A stretch of DNA of 64,000 bases from an uncultured Rubrobacteraceae bacterium (lineage in GTDB: Bacteria; Actinomycetota; Rubrobacteria; Rubrobacterales; Rubrobacteraceae): contig CADCVH010000001.1 in assembly GCA_902806085.1 (NCBI GenBank), forward strand, positions 62,001 through 126,000. Reading direction: 5' to 3'. Within the stretch, counting starts at the first letter, position 1; every line of letters starts with the position of its first letter. Made by a program: the position numbers and the translations under genes. The notes under the pieces were generated by a model. It was not told the DNA's origin, ran no database searches, and saw only the letters and a program-made list of their open reading frames with translations. Below are positions 24,050-32,078 of this stretch, one piece after another.

Positions 24050-24349
24050 ATGAAGAGGGCAATACTCTTGGCAACTGTCGCGCTCCTGGCCATGCTGGTC
24101 CTGGTGCCGATGGCGATGGCTCAGGATACCACCATGATGATGGGCGACACCATGATGATGGAGCAGACGGGTGGCCAGATGATGGGCGACTCGATGATGA
24201 TGGAAGACTCCATGATGATGGAGCAGACGAGCGGCCAGATGGCCGAAGACGACCTGCCGACCAGCGGTGGCCCGGCCATACTCTTGCCGGCGGCTGCTTT
24301 GCTTGTGGGTTCGGGCATCTTGACCTACGCGATTCTGCGCCGCAGGTAG
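24050..24349 (+). CDS. Met-rich LPTSG-type surface protein
   Basis: The 99-residue protein has a signal peptide (residues 1-24, ending AMAQ). About 45 residues follow in which Met makes up nearly half, in runs of two or three (TMMMGDTMMM, DSMMMEDSMMMEQ) spaced by Asp, Glu and Gln. It ends LPTSGG, a hydrophobic helix and RRR. LPTSG departs from LPxTG but the three-part layout is that of a sortase substrate. Met clusters of this type can bind Cu(I) or Ag(I), which is inference. ATG 24050 follows GAAGGAGGACTGG. Confidence 0.8.
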   Translation: MKRAILLATVALLAMLVLVPMAMAQDTTMMMGDTMMMEQTGGQMMGDSMMMEDSMMMEQTSGQMAEDDLPTSGGPAILLPAAALLVGSGILTYAILRRR

Positions 24350-24365
24350 CAGAGAACGCAACGAG

Positions 24366-24397
24366 CGGGGGGCGGGCCACCGAGTGGCCCGCCCCCT
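24366..24397 (+). terminator. GC-rich terminator hairpin
   Basis: GGGGGGCGGGCCAC, loop CGA, GTGGCCCGCCCCC, then CTATTT. It ends the Met-rich protein gene. Confidence 0.8.
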
Positions 24398-24441
24398 ATT
24401 TGGCCGGGGGAGAGCCTGCACCTCCCCGGTCTTTTATTTTG

Positions 24442-24630
24442 AGCAAGCCTCCTTAGGAGGCCCTCGGCACGCCGCCCTCCGGGCGGCTTTCTGCTTTCTG
24501 GTGGGTGCGTTGTTACCCGGGTCGCCGGACCGATTGTCTTGAGATCGAACCGACGGCCGCCGCTGGTGCAGGATCCGGGTTGGTTACCAGAGAGCAAGCT
24601 GAGAGCGAGGGCCTCCTAAAGAGGCGTGCT
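24442..24630. mobile_element. candidate 189-bp non-coding element with 25-bp terminal inverted repeats
   Basis: The ends 24442-24466 and 24606-24630 are inverted copies with two mismatches (AGCAAGCCTCCTTAGGAGG... at the left). Inside is a GCCGCCC/GGGCGGC hairpin near 24472-24487 and no ORF. It lies between a terminator and a tRNA. No target duplication is visible. It may be a MITE-like element or a large hairpin in one transcript. Confidence 0.5.
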
Positions 24631-24662
24631 AAGAGCCGGCGAATCTGATGTGCTACGCGAAG

Positions 24663-24735
24663 TGAGCCGCCCAGGACTCGAACCTGGAACCTAAAGATTA
24701 AGAGTCTTTTGCTCTGCCAATTGAGCTAGCGGCCC
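24663..24735 (-). tRNA. tRNA-Lys (CTT)
   Basis: On the minus strand GGGCCGC pairs with GCGGCTC, D arm GCTCAATTGGCAGAGC, anticodon loop CTCTTAA (anticodon CTT), T arm around GGTTCGAGTCC. The discriminator is A and CCA is not encoded. Confidence 0.95.
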
Positions 24736-24803
24736 GTGCGGGCGAATTATAGCATCGCCGCCAGGGATGGCTAGGGTCCAAAGTTAAGTTTTGTTTAGGG
24801 GGC

Positions 24804-24833
24804 TTGCGGGGGTCCGGGACGGGCGTTTATACT
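24804..24833 (+). promoter_or_regulatory. promoter of the small RNA candidate
   Basis: TTGCGG (24804-24809), an 18-base spacer, TATACT (24828-24833). Confidence 0.6.
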
Positions 24834-24839
24834 GTTTGT

Positions 24840-24913
24840 ATCATCCTAGCGGTCCTTCTACGGGCCGCTAAGGGCCGGAAAAGGGGCTTCCCTGTGAACG
24901 CCGGCCCTTTTTT
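24840..24913 (+). ncRNA. candidate small RNA of about 74 nt with terminator
   Basis: Downstream of the promoter, TAGCGGTCC (24847-24855) pairs with GGGCCGCTA (24862-24870) with one G-U. Then AGGGCCGG (24871-24878) pairs with CCGGCCCT (24901-24908), followed by six T. No ORF fits. It is flanked by tRNA-Lys and, after about 245 bases (24914-25159) with no gene I can support, the HD-fold gene on the other strand. Confidence 0.5.
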
Positions 24914-25159
24914 CTTGCGGTTTGCGGCCAGTCGGCCTACCGGCACGCCTCTTTCGGCGTGTCGCTACGCGCTTTCGGCAGTTCAGATAATCGTCTGTGG
25001 TCGCCGCCCGGTGTGTAGCGCGTAACCGTTCCAACGATGGGACTACCGTGGGCCGTTCTTTGTCCGTGGCCCGATCGGGGTGCCATCGGACGAAAGCCGA
25101 CGGCCGAGAGGGCGGAGCCTGTGGGGCGTGGCTTGCCGACGGCGGCCTAGAGTACCGGC

Positions 25160-26521
25160 TCACCCGACCTCTCTTGCGATGGTGAAGAGTTCGTCGGCGT
25201 GGCGTTTTACGGAGGCGGCCAGGTTCTCGTTTGCGGCGGCGATGGTTACGCGGCGGAGGGGGGCGTGGAAGCGGGTCAGGTCGTCTTCGGACATGCCCGA
25301 GAGGTTTCGCCAGCCGACCGGGTTTCGTTCGCCGGGGAGGAGTTGTTTGCGGATCAGGCGCAGGTCCACGGAGAAGTCCTGTCGCCTGGGGAGGTCTATG
25401 AGGATGTCGAAGGGGCCGGCGATACCCTTGCGGTAGCGGGTGAGGTAGCGGGACCAGGCCTCCTCGACCCGGCGGCGCCAGGAGGCGTCGTCGCGGAGGC
25501 GTATCAGGGGGTCGTAGCCCGGGTGACGCTCGTCGAATTGCAGGGCGAGATGGTAGGGCTTTCGCCCGGCGAGGCGCTTCATCAGGGTCGCCGTGGAGCT
25601 CTCGGGTTCGGACGAACCCTCCAATAGCATGAAGGCGCCCGCGTCGTCCTGTTCGGAGAGCCTGTCGAAGGTAACGGTGTTGTCTTGCACGGCGTCCTGG
25701 ACGGCGCGGAGGAACATCACCGTGGGGATGCGCAGGGCGTGGTGGCCGTAGACGTTGTGGTGGACCATGTACCGGGAGAAGACCAGGGACTGTAGGCAGC
25801 CGGCGCCCTCCTCGTCTAGGGAGAGGACCGCCCTGTTCTCCTGGCCCACGATCCTCAGGTTCTCGATCAGGGGCGGGGCCTCGACGAGGCCGAAGGGCAC
25901 CCTGGCCCCCCGGCCGTCGCGCACGAGGCTGTCCAGGCCGTCAACGTCGAGGGGGCCGAAGAGGATGTCGCGCAGGAGGTGCTCGGTTGGGGTGAGGCCG
26001 CGCGGGGGGGTGTCCCCCCGGGAGACGAGCCGGAAGACGTTGTGGGGTTCAAGATCCCAATCGCCGCGCAGGACTTTGGCGACCTCGGTATGCTCGATCC
26101 AGCGCCGGCTCAACTCCTTGAAGGTCGGCGCCCCCGGCAGGGCGATGCCCTCGACGGCCCCGGAACAGGGGTAACGGCCCGCGTTGAGGAGGAGGGCCGC
26201 GGCCAGGGCGGCCTGCACATCCCGGTCCTCGAGGTAGGCGCCGGTGTCCACGATCCTCTTCAAGGTCAACCGGGCGAGGTGGTAGGTGCCGACGGCGTGG
26301 TCCAGGCGCGTATGCCGGGCCTTCGGGAAGGCCGCGAACGCGAGGCCGAGCTGGCTCAGGCCCTCCAGGCGTTGCATCGCGCCGGTCTCGAGCAAGGCCC
26401 TCACCGACCTGTCCGTGGGAACGTCCCCCCAAATTACGTCCCGAATTCTTCTCCCGGAGCCCCCGAAGAACTCCCCGACCGTTCCGCTCACAGACGCTCC
26501 CGGTTTCCTGGACCAGCCCAT
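25160..26521 (-). CDS. HD-superfamily protein with degenerate HD site
   Basis: The protein has about 453 residues and resembles dNTPase/SAMHD1-like HD phosphohydrolases: TRLDHAVGTYHLARL carries the first His, and DVDGLDSLVRDGRG parallels the late Asp motif. Where the HD pair should be (ALLHDIGHGPFSH type) it reads LLLNAGRYPCSG, so both metal ligands are gone. It may be a non-catalytic nucleotide sensor. ATG 26521 is used; TTG 26530 is also possible. It is divergent from the acetyltransferase gene. Confidence 0.75.
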   Translation of the reverse strand: MGWSRKPGASVSGTVGEFFGGSGRRIRDVIWGDVPTDRSVRALLETGAMQRLEGLSQLGLAFAAFPKARHTRLDHAVGTYHLARLTLKRIVDTGAYLEDRDVQAALAAALLLNAGRYPCSGAVEGIALPGAPTFKELSRRWIEHTEVAKVLRGDWDLEPHNVFRLVSRGDTPPRGLTPTEHLLRDILFGPLDVDGLDSLVRDGRGARVPFGLVEAPPLIENLRIVGQENRAVLSLDEEGAGCLQSLVFSRYMVHHNVYGHHALRIPTVMFLRAVQDAVQDNTVTFDRLSEQDDAGAFMLLEGSSEPESSTATLMKRLAGRKPYHLALQFDERHPGYDPLIRLRDDASWRRRVEEAWSRYLTRYRKGIAGPFDILIDLPRRQDFSVDLRLIRKQLLPGERNPVGWRNLSGMSEDDLTRFHAPLRRVTIAAANENLAASVKRHADELFTIAREVG

Positions 26522-26568
26522 TCTAACCAATATGGCCCCGCGCGCCCGACGGGTGTAACATTCCCATT

Positions 26569-27114
26569 TTGGATAAGGGGGCAGAAATACACGCCGAAGA
26601 TGTCGAGGTCCTGCGCGGGGATGCCGTCATCCTCAGGCCGCCGCGCGAGTCGGACGTGGAGGCGGCCTACTCCTGGGACCGCGACCCCGAGCTCGCCGCC
26701 TGGAACGGGCGCTCCCCGATAAAGGTCTCCCTCTCGGCCGCCCGCCGCGACTACCTGGCCCGCTGGGAGGACAGGTCCGTAAAGACGTTCATCATCGAGG
26801 CTGAGGGGGACCCGATCGGCATGGCGACCCTCTACGACTTCCGCAAGGGCGGTTGCGAGCTCGGCATCAAGATCGGCCCGAACGACCTCCGCGGCAAGGG
26901 CTACGCGAGCGAGGCCGTCGAACTCCTCGTCGACTACGTCTTCGACACCCTGAACCTCGAAAACGTCCGCGGCTCCACCCTCTCCCACAACCACCGCATG
27001 CAGCGCGTCTTCGAAAAGAGCGGCTTCGGGCAGGTCGGCGATGGCACCCTCCTCAGCCGCTACGACAACCGCCGCTACACCGAGCTCTTCTACGAACGCC
27101 GCAGGCAAGAGTAG
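26569..27114 (+). CDS. GNAT family N-acetyltransferase (RimJ/RimL-like)
   Basis: The protein has 181 residues. AVILRPPRESDVEAAYSW opens the fold; the acetyl-CoA loop is RGKGYASEAV, followed by LLVDYVFDTLNLENV and NHRMQRVFEKSGF. This is the RimJ/L branch that acetylates protein N-termini or small amines. A TAACAT box lies seven bases before TTG 26569, so it may be leaderless. The substrate is unknown. Confidence 0.88.
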   Translation: MDKGAEIHAEDVEVLRGDAVILRPPRESDVEAAYSWDRDPELAAWNGRSPIKVSLSAARRDYLARWEDRSVKTFIIEAEGDPIGMATLYDFRKGGCELGIKIGPNDLRGKGYASEAVELLVDYVFDTLNLENVRGSTLSHNHRMQRVFEKSGFGQVGDGTLLSRYDNRRYTELFYERRRQE

Positions 27115-27149
27115 GGTCGAACCACCAGCATGCCGGCCTCTTCACCGGC

Positions 27150-27155
27150 TACAAT
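27150..27155 (+). promoter_or_regulatory. -10 box (TACAAT) of a leaderless gene
   Basis: It is seven bases before ATG 27163, with no ribosome site. Confidence 0.55.
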
Positions 27156-27162
27156 AAGGCGG

Positions 27163-28077
27163 ATGAAGACGCAGCTGGAGTTGAACGTCAGCAGTCGGGG
27201 CGCGATGAGCGGGGTGCTCACGATGGGCAGCCTGGACCCGGCGTTTGCGGCGGCCACGGAGGTCCGGGGGGAGCCCGTGGAGGTGGATCTCAGGACGGTC
27301 GAGTTCGTGGAGCCGGCCGGGCTCTGCGGGCTCGCGGCGCTGCTGGAGTTTCTGTGCGCGCGCTGCCAGGACGTTAGCCTGACGCTACCGAGGCGCGACG
27401 TGCCAGCCTACCTGGAGCGGATGAACTTTTTCAGGATCTTCGGTGACCGGATCGGGACCAATGCCGACGTCGAGGCCCTGGAGGAGCGCCGGCGGCACAA
27501 CCCCGGCACGCTACAGGAACTCATCAACTTCCACACAGAAGAGGAGATACCCGGCATCATCCACAGGATCTCCGAGATCCTCGAAAATCAGGGCTACCGC
27601 CTGCGCGAGCGGGTCGCCATCTGCTCCACGCTCTCCGAGGTCTGCGCGAACGCCGCCGAGCACGGCGTCTCCTCTTTCGGGGCCTACGCCGCGGTCCAGG
27701 CCTACCACCACATCGTCAGCGGCTCCCGCCGCCGCGGCGAGGAGGTCCTCATAGCCATCGCCGACGGGGGCGTGGGCGTGCGCGAGACCCTGTCGCGCAA
27801 CCCGAAGTACGCCGAGGAGACCGCCACGGACAACGACGCCCTGCGTTACGCGCTCGAGATGGGCGTCTCGGGGACGGGCGAGATCGGGCGCGGTGGGGGC
27901 CTCGCCCTCGTCGCCGGCATCGCCGCCCGCTCCGGCGGATCCCTCTCCCTACGCTCCGGCACCGGCCGCGTCACCGTCTACGAGAGCCGCAAGAACTCCC
28001 GCAACGTCCCCCGTTTTCCGGGCACTTTCGTCCGCGTCTCCCTGCCCCGAACCCCGCAAGAGAAACCCGCCCGATGA
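27163..28077 (+). CDS. STAS-like plus HATPase (GHKL) regulator
   Basis: The 304-residue protein has an N-terminal alpha/beta half (about 1-100, VEVDLRTVEFVEPAGLCGLAAL) resembling a STAS-like domain. The second half is a GHKL ATPase: N box EVCANAAEHG, G1 box IADGGVGV, G2 box GRGGGLALV. This combines a partner-switch antagonist-like domain and a kinase-like domain in one chain. ATG 27163 is chosen for the adjacent -10 box; the frame is open to 27130. It pairs with the next gene. Confidence 0.78.
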   Translation: MKTQLELNVSSRGAMSGVLTMGSLDPAFAAATEVRGEPVEVDLRTVEFVEPAGLCGLAALLEFLCARCQDVSLTLPRRDVPAYLERMNFFRIFGDRIGTNADVEALEERRRHNPGTLQELINFHTEEEIPGIIHRISEILENQGYRLRERVAICSTLSEVCANAAEHGVSSFGAYAAVQAYHHIVSGSRRRGEEVLIAIADGGVGVRETLSRNPKYAEETATDNDALRYALEMGVSGTGEIGRGGGLALVAGIAARSGGSLSLRSGTGRVTVYESRKNSRNVPRFPGTFVRVSLPRTPQEKPAR

Positions 28078-28103
28078 AGACGAAATATCCCCCCAATGTG
28101 CCG

Positions 28104-28132
28104 TTGACTTATCCCTACCACGCCGGTACAAT
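28104..28132 (+). promoter_or_regulatory. strong leaderless promoter
   Basis: TTGACT (28104-28109), a 17-base spacer, TACAAT (28127-28132), then eight bases to ATG 28141. Confidence 0.8.
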
Positions 28133-28140
28133 CCCATCAT

Positions 28141-28746
28141 ATGATTTCACTGACGACAGTGAGGACGGGTACGGTGCCTGAGGAGCGGGCGCAGCAGACC
28201 TTCGAGATCGCCGGCGGCGACTTCGGGGGCAAGCTGATGGTCACGCGCCGGACGGGCCGGGCGGTACGGTCGGCCCTGGAGGAGGCCCTTATGGACCTTC
28301 CCAAGGGCGGGACGTTGTACGTGGACACGCGAGGGGTCGAGCTCATGGACTACTCGTTCGCCGACGAGGCGCTTGGGATACTGGCGTCGAGGGTGGCGAG
28401 CGGGGAGTACGGGGAGCGGCACCTGGTGCTGGTCGAGGAGGACCGGGACATGTTGGAGAACGTGGAGGCGTCGCTCATGCAGCGGTCGCTCGCCATGATC
28501 CGGGTGGACGAGGTTGGGGCCGAGCCGGCCATCGTCGGCAAGGTGCCGGACCATCTGGTGGACACCTTGCAGGCGATCTACGACGCCGGTTCGATCACGA
28601 ACACGGCGCTCGCCGCGAAGCTCGGGCTCAACAACACCGCCTGCAACAACCGGGCAACCAGGCTCGCCAAGCTCGGCCTCATCCACCGCAAGACCGAGAC
28701 GGCCGCTCCCGGCGGTCGTCAGTACGCCTACGAGAGGATCGCCTGA
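28141..28746 (+). CDS. STAS-like (DUF4325-type) protein with C-terminal winged helix
   Basis: The 201-residue protein has an N-terminal half (about 15-125) of the STAS-like DUF4325 type: GGTLYVDTRGVELMDYSFADEAL. A C-terminal DNA-binding domain follows: SITNTALAAKLGLNNTACNN, RATRLAKLGLIHR and a wing (APGGRQYAYERI). It may bind DNA under control of the GHKL protein before it. It has a near-consensus promoter at the ATG, so it can be expressed on its own. Confidence 0.75.
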   Translation: MISLTTVRTGTVPEERAQQTFEIAGGDFGGKLMVTRRTGRAVRSALEEALMDLPKGGTLYVDTRGVELMDYSFADEALGILASRVASGEYGERHLVLVEEDRDMLENVEASLMQRSLAMIRVDEVGAEPAIVGKVPDHLVDTLQAIYDAGSITNTALAAKLGLNNTACNNRATRLAKLGLIHRKTETAAPGGRQYAYERIA

Positions 28747-28821
28747 TGCTTCTTTTTGCTTTCAGTCTCACTAGGTTCAGTGAAGGTAACGACGGTGAAC
28801 GGCACCGGAGGAGGTACAGCC

Positions 28822-29430
28822 GTGCGTGAGGAGTACATGATCGAGCGTCAGGGCAAGCGTTTTGTCCTTTATGCGGGCCTGTTGGAGGAGGCGCACACCC
28901 GGGGTTTGCGGAGCATCGAGACGGAGCTCTTGCAGGTGCCGGCCGCCGAGAACGGCGACGTGGCGATAGTGCGGGCCGTGGTCCGGTTGGAGGACGGCAA
29001 GTACGCGGGGATAGGTGATGCGAGCCCGCAGAACGTGGGTCGTCAGATAGTCCCGCACATCATCCGGATGGCCGAGACGCGGGCCAAGGCGCGGGCTCTT
29101 AGGGACGCGATCAACGTCGGCGTCACCGCCTTCGAGGAGCTCGGCGGGGAAGAGGCGCCCGGGGAGAGGTACCCGGCCGCGTCCTTCGCCGAAGGTGAGG
29201 GGGACGGCTCCGGGCAGAAGGCCGGCGGCGGGCGTCAGGCGGCCAGGGAGGAGAACAGGGGCGAGTTGCCGGCTACACGTAAGCAGCTCAACTACCTGGA
29301 GGCTCTCGTCTCTGATGTGGTCGAGGACGGCATCGGCAAGTTCGAGGAGATGGTCGGCAAGCCCATCGGCGAGCTCACGCGCGAGGAGGCCAGCGACTGG
29401 ATCGGGCGCCTCTCCGGGAGGGCCGCTTAG
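28822..29430 (+). CDS. putative single-strand annealing protein (Rad52/DdrA-like)
   Basis: The protein has 202 residues from GTG 28822, chosen because GGAGGAGG ends eight bases upstream. The N-terminal domain (FVLYAGLLEEAHTRGL, GKYAGIGDASPQNVG, HIIRMAETRAKARALRD) looks like the annealing-protein fold of Rad52-type recombinases. The C-terminal part (RKQLNYLEAL ... LTREEASDWIGRL) is a small helical domain common at the end of such proteins. The assignment is by pattern only. Confidence 0.55.
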   Translation: MREEYMIERQGKRFVLYAGLLEEAHTRGLRSIETELLQVPAAENGDVAIVRAVVRLEDGKYAGIGDASPQNVGRQIVPHIIRMAETRAKARALRDAINVGVTAFEELGGEEAPGERYPAASFAEGEGDGSGQKAGGGRQAAREENRGELPATRKQLNYLEALVSDVVEDGIGKFEEMVGKPIGELTREEASDWIGRLSGRAA

Positions 29431-29636
29431 TGCATGGCTCCGCCTGGATCGCCGCCCTGGGTGAGGAGGTCGTCTACGAGGCGGACCTCCCCGCCTGCTG
29501 CGTCCGCACCGCGCGGTCCATCGAGGGCTCGTTCGAGTGCCCGGACTGTGGGGCGATGTGGCGCGAGCCCTTGCCCGTCGTGCCCGAGCACGACGCCTTC
29601 ATGCGCGGCGACGAAGAGCAGAGAGGCGCGGCGTAA
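29430..29636 (+). CDS. Cys-rich mini-protein A (zinc-ribbon-like)
   Basis: The protein has 68 residues. LPACCVR is followed 15 or so residues later by FECPDCGAMW, giving four cysteines that could bind one zinc. GTG 29430 overlaps the stop of the Rad52-like gene by one base. The core LPACC(V/L)R...F-x-C-xx-C-x-x-x-W recurs in the protein at 29887, so the two are paralogues. No known function. Confidence 0.6.
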   Translation: MHGSAWIAALGEEVVYEADLPACCVRTARSIEGSFECPDCGAMWREPLPVVPEHDAFMRGDEEQRGAA

Positions 29637-29671
29637 GACGGCCATGACGACGGGGGCGGGGAGGTCCGACG

Positions 29672-29890
29672 TTGCACGGAATGGGAGGGGACCTGCGGCT
29701 GTGGAAACTGCACCGGGAAGAGGTAAGACGGGAGATCCGGGCGCTGCGCCGGCCAGGACGGTCGCGTGGGGCGCGCGAGGAGGTGGGCCGGTTGGCGGCC
29801 TTCTGGCAGGAGTTGAAGGTAGACGCCGTGCGTCTCGTCGGGGTCTTCGGCCTGCCGGCGAAGGCCCGCAAGCGGAAGGGAGTGACGTGA
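29672..29890 (+). CDS. small basic helical hypothetical protein
   Basis: The 72-residue protein is rich in Arg and Leu (HREEVRREIRALRRPGRSRG), with a hydrophobic C-terminal helix. TTG 29672 has GGGGAGG about eight bases upstream. Its stop overlaps the next start as GTGA, so it is translated with the Cys-rich paralogue. The family is unknown. Confidence 0.5.
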   Translation: MHGMGGDLRLWKLHREEVRREIRALRRPGRSRGAREEVGRLAAFWQELKVDAVRLVGVFGLPAKARKRKGVT

Positions 29891-30156
29891 GGAGAAAGAG
29901 CGCCCTCAGGCCGGACACGACGCTCTCGCCGGCGGGGGATGTGGAGGGGGAGATCTACGTTCGGGCGTTACCGGCGTGCTGCCTGCGCTCCTTCAAGGAG
30001 GCGACGCTGGCCGTGGCCGAGGAGAGACGGCGGCTCGGCTTCGGGTGCGCGTGCGGCAGGAGCTGGAAGATCACGTCCAGCCTCGACGACCGCGTGCTCG
30101 ACCGTTTCGTCATGCACGCGGGCCCCCGGGCCGGCGGCTCTTACCCCGCGGCATAG
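29887..30156 (+). CDS. Cys-rich mini-protein B, paralogue of 29430
   Basis: The protein has 89 residues from GTG 29887. LPACCLRS and FGCACGRSW match the cysteine layout of the protein at 29430, with a longer spacer and different ends. A zinc ribbon is likely. It lies 28 bases before the sigma factor gene. Confidence 0.58.
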   Translation: MRRKSALRPDTTLSPAGDVEGEIYVRALPACCLRSFKEATLAVAEERRRLGFGCACGRSWKITSSLDDRVLDRFVMHAGPRAGGSYPAA

Positions 30157-30184
30157 ACGCTAACAGGATGGAAGGGGAATCGGG

Positions 30185-31030
30185 ATGAATGGGATGGCGC
30201 AGGACGTTCTTACGCAGTACCTCGGTAGGATCCGGGACGGCAAGTTGCTGGACGCGCGGGAGGAGAAGGAGCTGAGCCGTCGCGCGCGCGAGGGCGACAG
30301 GATGGCGCGGCGGAGGCTCATCGAGTGCAACCTGCGGCTCGTCATCTCCATCGCCAAGAAGTACCGCGGGCGGGGCGTGCTCTTCGAGGATCTCATCCAG
30401 GAGGGGAACGCCGGCCTGATCCGGGCGGTAGAGAAGTTCGACCCCGAGATGGGCAACCGCTTCTCGACCTATGCTACGTGGTGGATCCGCCAGGCCGTCA
30501 CCCGCGCCGTCGCCGACAGCGCCCGCACGGTCCGCCTCCCCGCCCACGTCGTGGACGCCCTCTACCGCTTGCGCCGCGCGGAGAACTCCCTGAGCCTGGA
30601 GCTTGGCCGTGACGCGACCGAGGAGGAGCTCGCCGAGAGGCTGGACGTCAAGCCCCAGGAGGCCCGTCGCCTGCGCGAGGCCGGCCAGCCCATCTCCAGC
30701 ATCCACGCGCGCATGGGCTCCGAGGACGGCTCGGAGGTGGGCGAGCTGCTGCCGGACGAGAAGAGCGGGGACGATTACGCCCGGGTCGAGGTCGGACAGT
30801 GGGAGCTGACGCTCGTCGAGGCGGTCAGGTCCCTGCCCGAGCGCGAGGCGAAGGTCATCCAGATGCGCCACGGCCTCGACGGCAGCGAGACCCGCACCCT
30901 GCGCGAGGTCTCAGAAGCCCTCGGCATAAGCCAGGAGAGGGCCCGTCAGGTTGAGATGAAGGCGCTGCGCACCATCCGGACCGGCCGCCACGCGGGCACC
31001 CTCCGCCGCGCCCTCTCGGAGGCCGTGTAG
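30185..31030 (+). CDS. sigma-70 family RNA polymerase sigma factor (group 2-like)
   Basis: The 281-residue protein has region 1.2 ([10 protein letters not shown]), region 2 ([44 protein letters not shown]), region 3 (RLPAHV) and region 4 ([23 protein letters not shown]) all present. It lacks the large N-terminal extension of the housekeeping factor, so it is an alternative sigma close to RpoD. ATG 30185 follows GAAGGGGAATCGGG. The small genes just upstream run in the same direction and may share its transcript. Confidence 0.93.
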   Translation: MNGMAQDVLTQYLGRIRDGKLLDAREEKELSRRAREGDRMARRRLIECNLRLVISIAKKYRGRGVLFEDLIQEGNAGLIRAVEKFDPEMGNRFSTYATWWIRQAVTRAVADSARTVRLPAHVVDALYRLRRAENSLSLELGRDATEEELAERLDVKPQEARRLREAGQPISSIHARMGSEDGSEVGELLPDEKSGDDYARVEVGQWELTLVEAVRSLPEREAKVIQMRHGLDGSETRTLREVSEALGISQERARQVEMKALRTIRTGRHAGTLRRALSEAV

Positions 31031-31083
31031 GAGGGGGCCAAATGGGCTAACCTTCTGCGGAACGCACCTCAGAAGGGAGCCTA

Positions 31084-32019
31084 TTGGAGACCACCGAGCG
31101 CAACGCCGCACGCGCGGAAGAGCTTTTCGAGGAGTTGGGCGGGACCGTCCAGGACGGTTTCCCCGCCATCCACTCCCCGGTCCACCACACCCCGGCCGGG
31201 ACGGCGTACCTGAGGTCGCCCGGGGTGGTCGTCCTGACGAAACCCCAGACCAACGTCGCGGGCCTCGGCGGTTTTTTGGAGGGCTTCGATCCCGGCCTCC
31301 GCTTCCCGGAGTACCTGCACGATCCCACCGAACTGCCGGATTCTTCCCAGCTCTGCAAGACCGCGGGACAGCTCTGTTACGCCTCGTTCGGCCCCAGGCG
31401 CACCACCAACGAGAACGCCGCCTCGTACTTCGAGCGCCTCACCTCGGCCGGGCACGGCTCGGTGCTCGAGCACGCGAGCTTCAGCTGCGTGCTCTACGGC
31501 ATTAGCCGCAGCGTCACCCACGAGCTGGTGCGACACAGGGCAGGGGCGGCTTTCTCCCAGATCTCGCAACGCTACGTATCCGGAAGCGTACTACGCTTCG
31601 TGGAGCGGCCGGAGTACCAGGAGGACGAGGAATTGCACCGGCTCTTCGAGGGGCGGGCCGACCGGGCTGCCGCGGGGTACGAGGAGATGGCCCAGAGCCT
31701 GTTGGGGCGCCAGGGCGAGGGGCACGCCATGCTCTCCGCGGACCAGAAGACGGACGCGCGCAAGAAGGTGCAGCAGACGGCGCGTTCGCTCCTGCCCAAC
31801 GAGACCGAGGCGCCGATGGTGTTTACGGGGAACGTGCGGGCCCTCAGGCACATCGTCGAGATGCGGGCCGACGCGCACGCGGAGAGCGAGATCCGGGGCC
31901 TCGCCCTCCGCCTCTTCCTCTGCCTGAGGACGGCCGACCCGATCCTCTTCGGCGACTACGAGCTCGGCGGCCTCCCCGACGGCACGGTAACGGTCTCGAC
32001 CCGCAACAGGAAGGCGTAG
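31084..32019 (+). CDS. thyX: FAD-dependent thymidylate synthase
   Basis: The 311-residue enzyme makes dTMP from dUMP using FAD, NADPH and methylene-tetrahydrofolate. The ThyX signature RHRAGAAFSQISQRY is intact, and HGSVLEHASF gives the nucleotide-site His. It is about 60-90 residues longer than many ThyX proteins, with an N-terminal extension (about 1-90) of no obvious motif. TTG 31084 follows AGAAGGGAGCC. dut at 35886 makes the substrate dUMP. Confidence 0.93.
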   Translation: METTERNAARAEELFEELGGTVQDGFPAIHSPVHHTPAGTAYLRSPGVVVLTKPQTNVAGLGGFLEGFDPGLRFPEYLHDPTELPDSSQLCKTAGQLCYASFGPRRTTNENAASYFERLTSAGHGSVLEHASFSCVLYGISRSVTHELVRHRAGAAFSQISQRYVSGSVLRFVERPEYQEDEELHRLFEGRADRAAAGYEEMAQSLLGRQGEGHAMLSADQKTDARKKVQQTARSLLPNETEAPMVFTGNVRALRHIVEMRADAHAESEIRGLALRLFLCLRTADPILFGDYELGGLPDGTVTVSTRNRKA

Positions 32020-32078
32020 CCGGCACCACCGGCTGCTAACATCTGGCCCCGGAGGACGACGCGAGAGGGAGGGACGCC

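Noticed and set aside
24130-24245. ATGATGATG repeats as a possible non-coding microsatellite
   Set aside because: They encode the Met-rich region of the LPTSG protein, which has a signal peptide, ribosome site and terminator.
24858-25185. Short ORFs on both strands between the small RNA and the HD gene
   Set aside because: They have no start signals and Arg-rich shadow composition; the region is best called non-coding.
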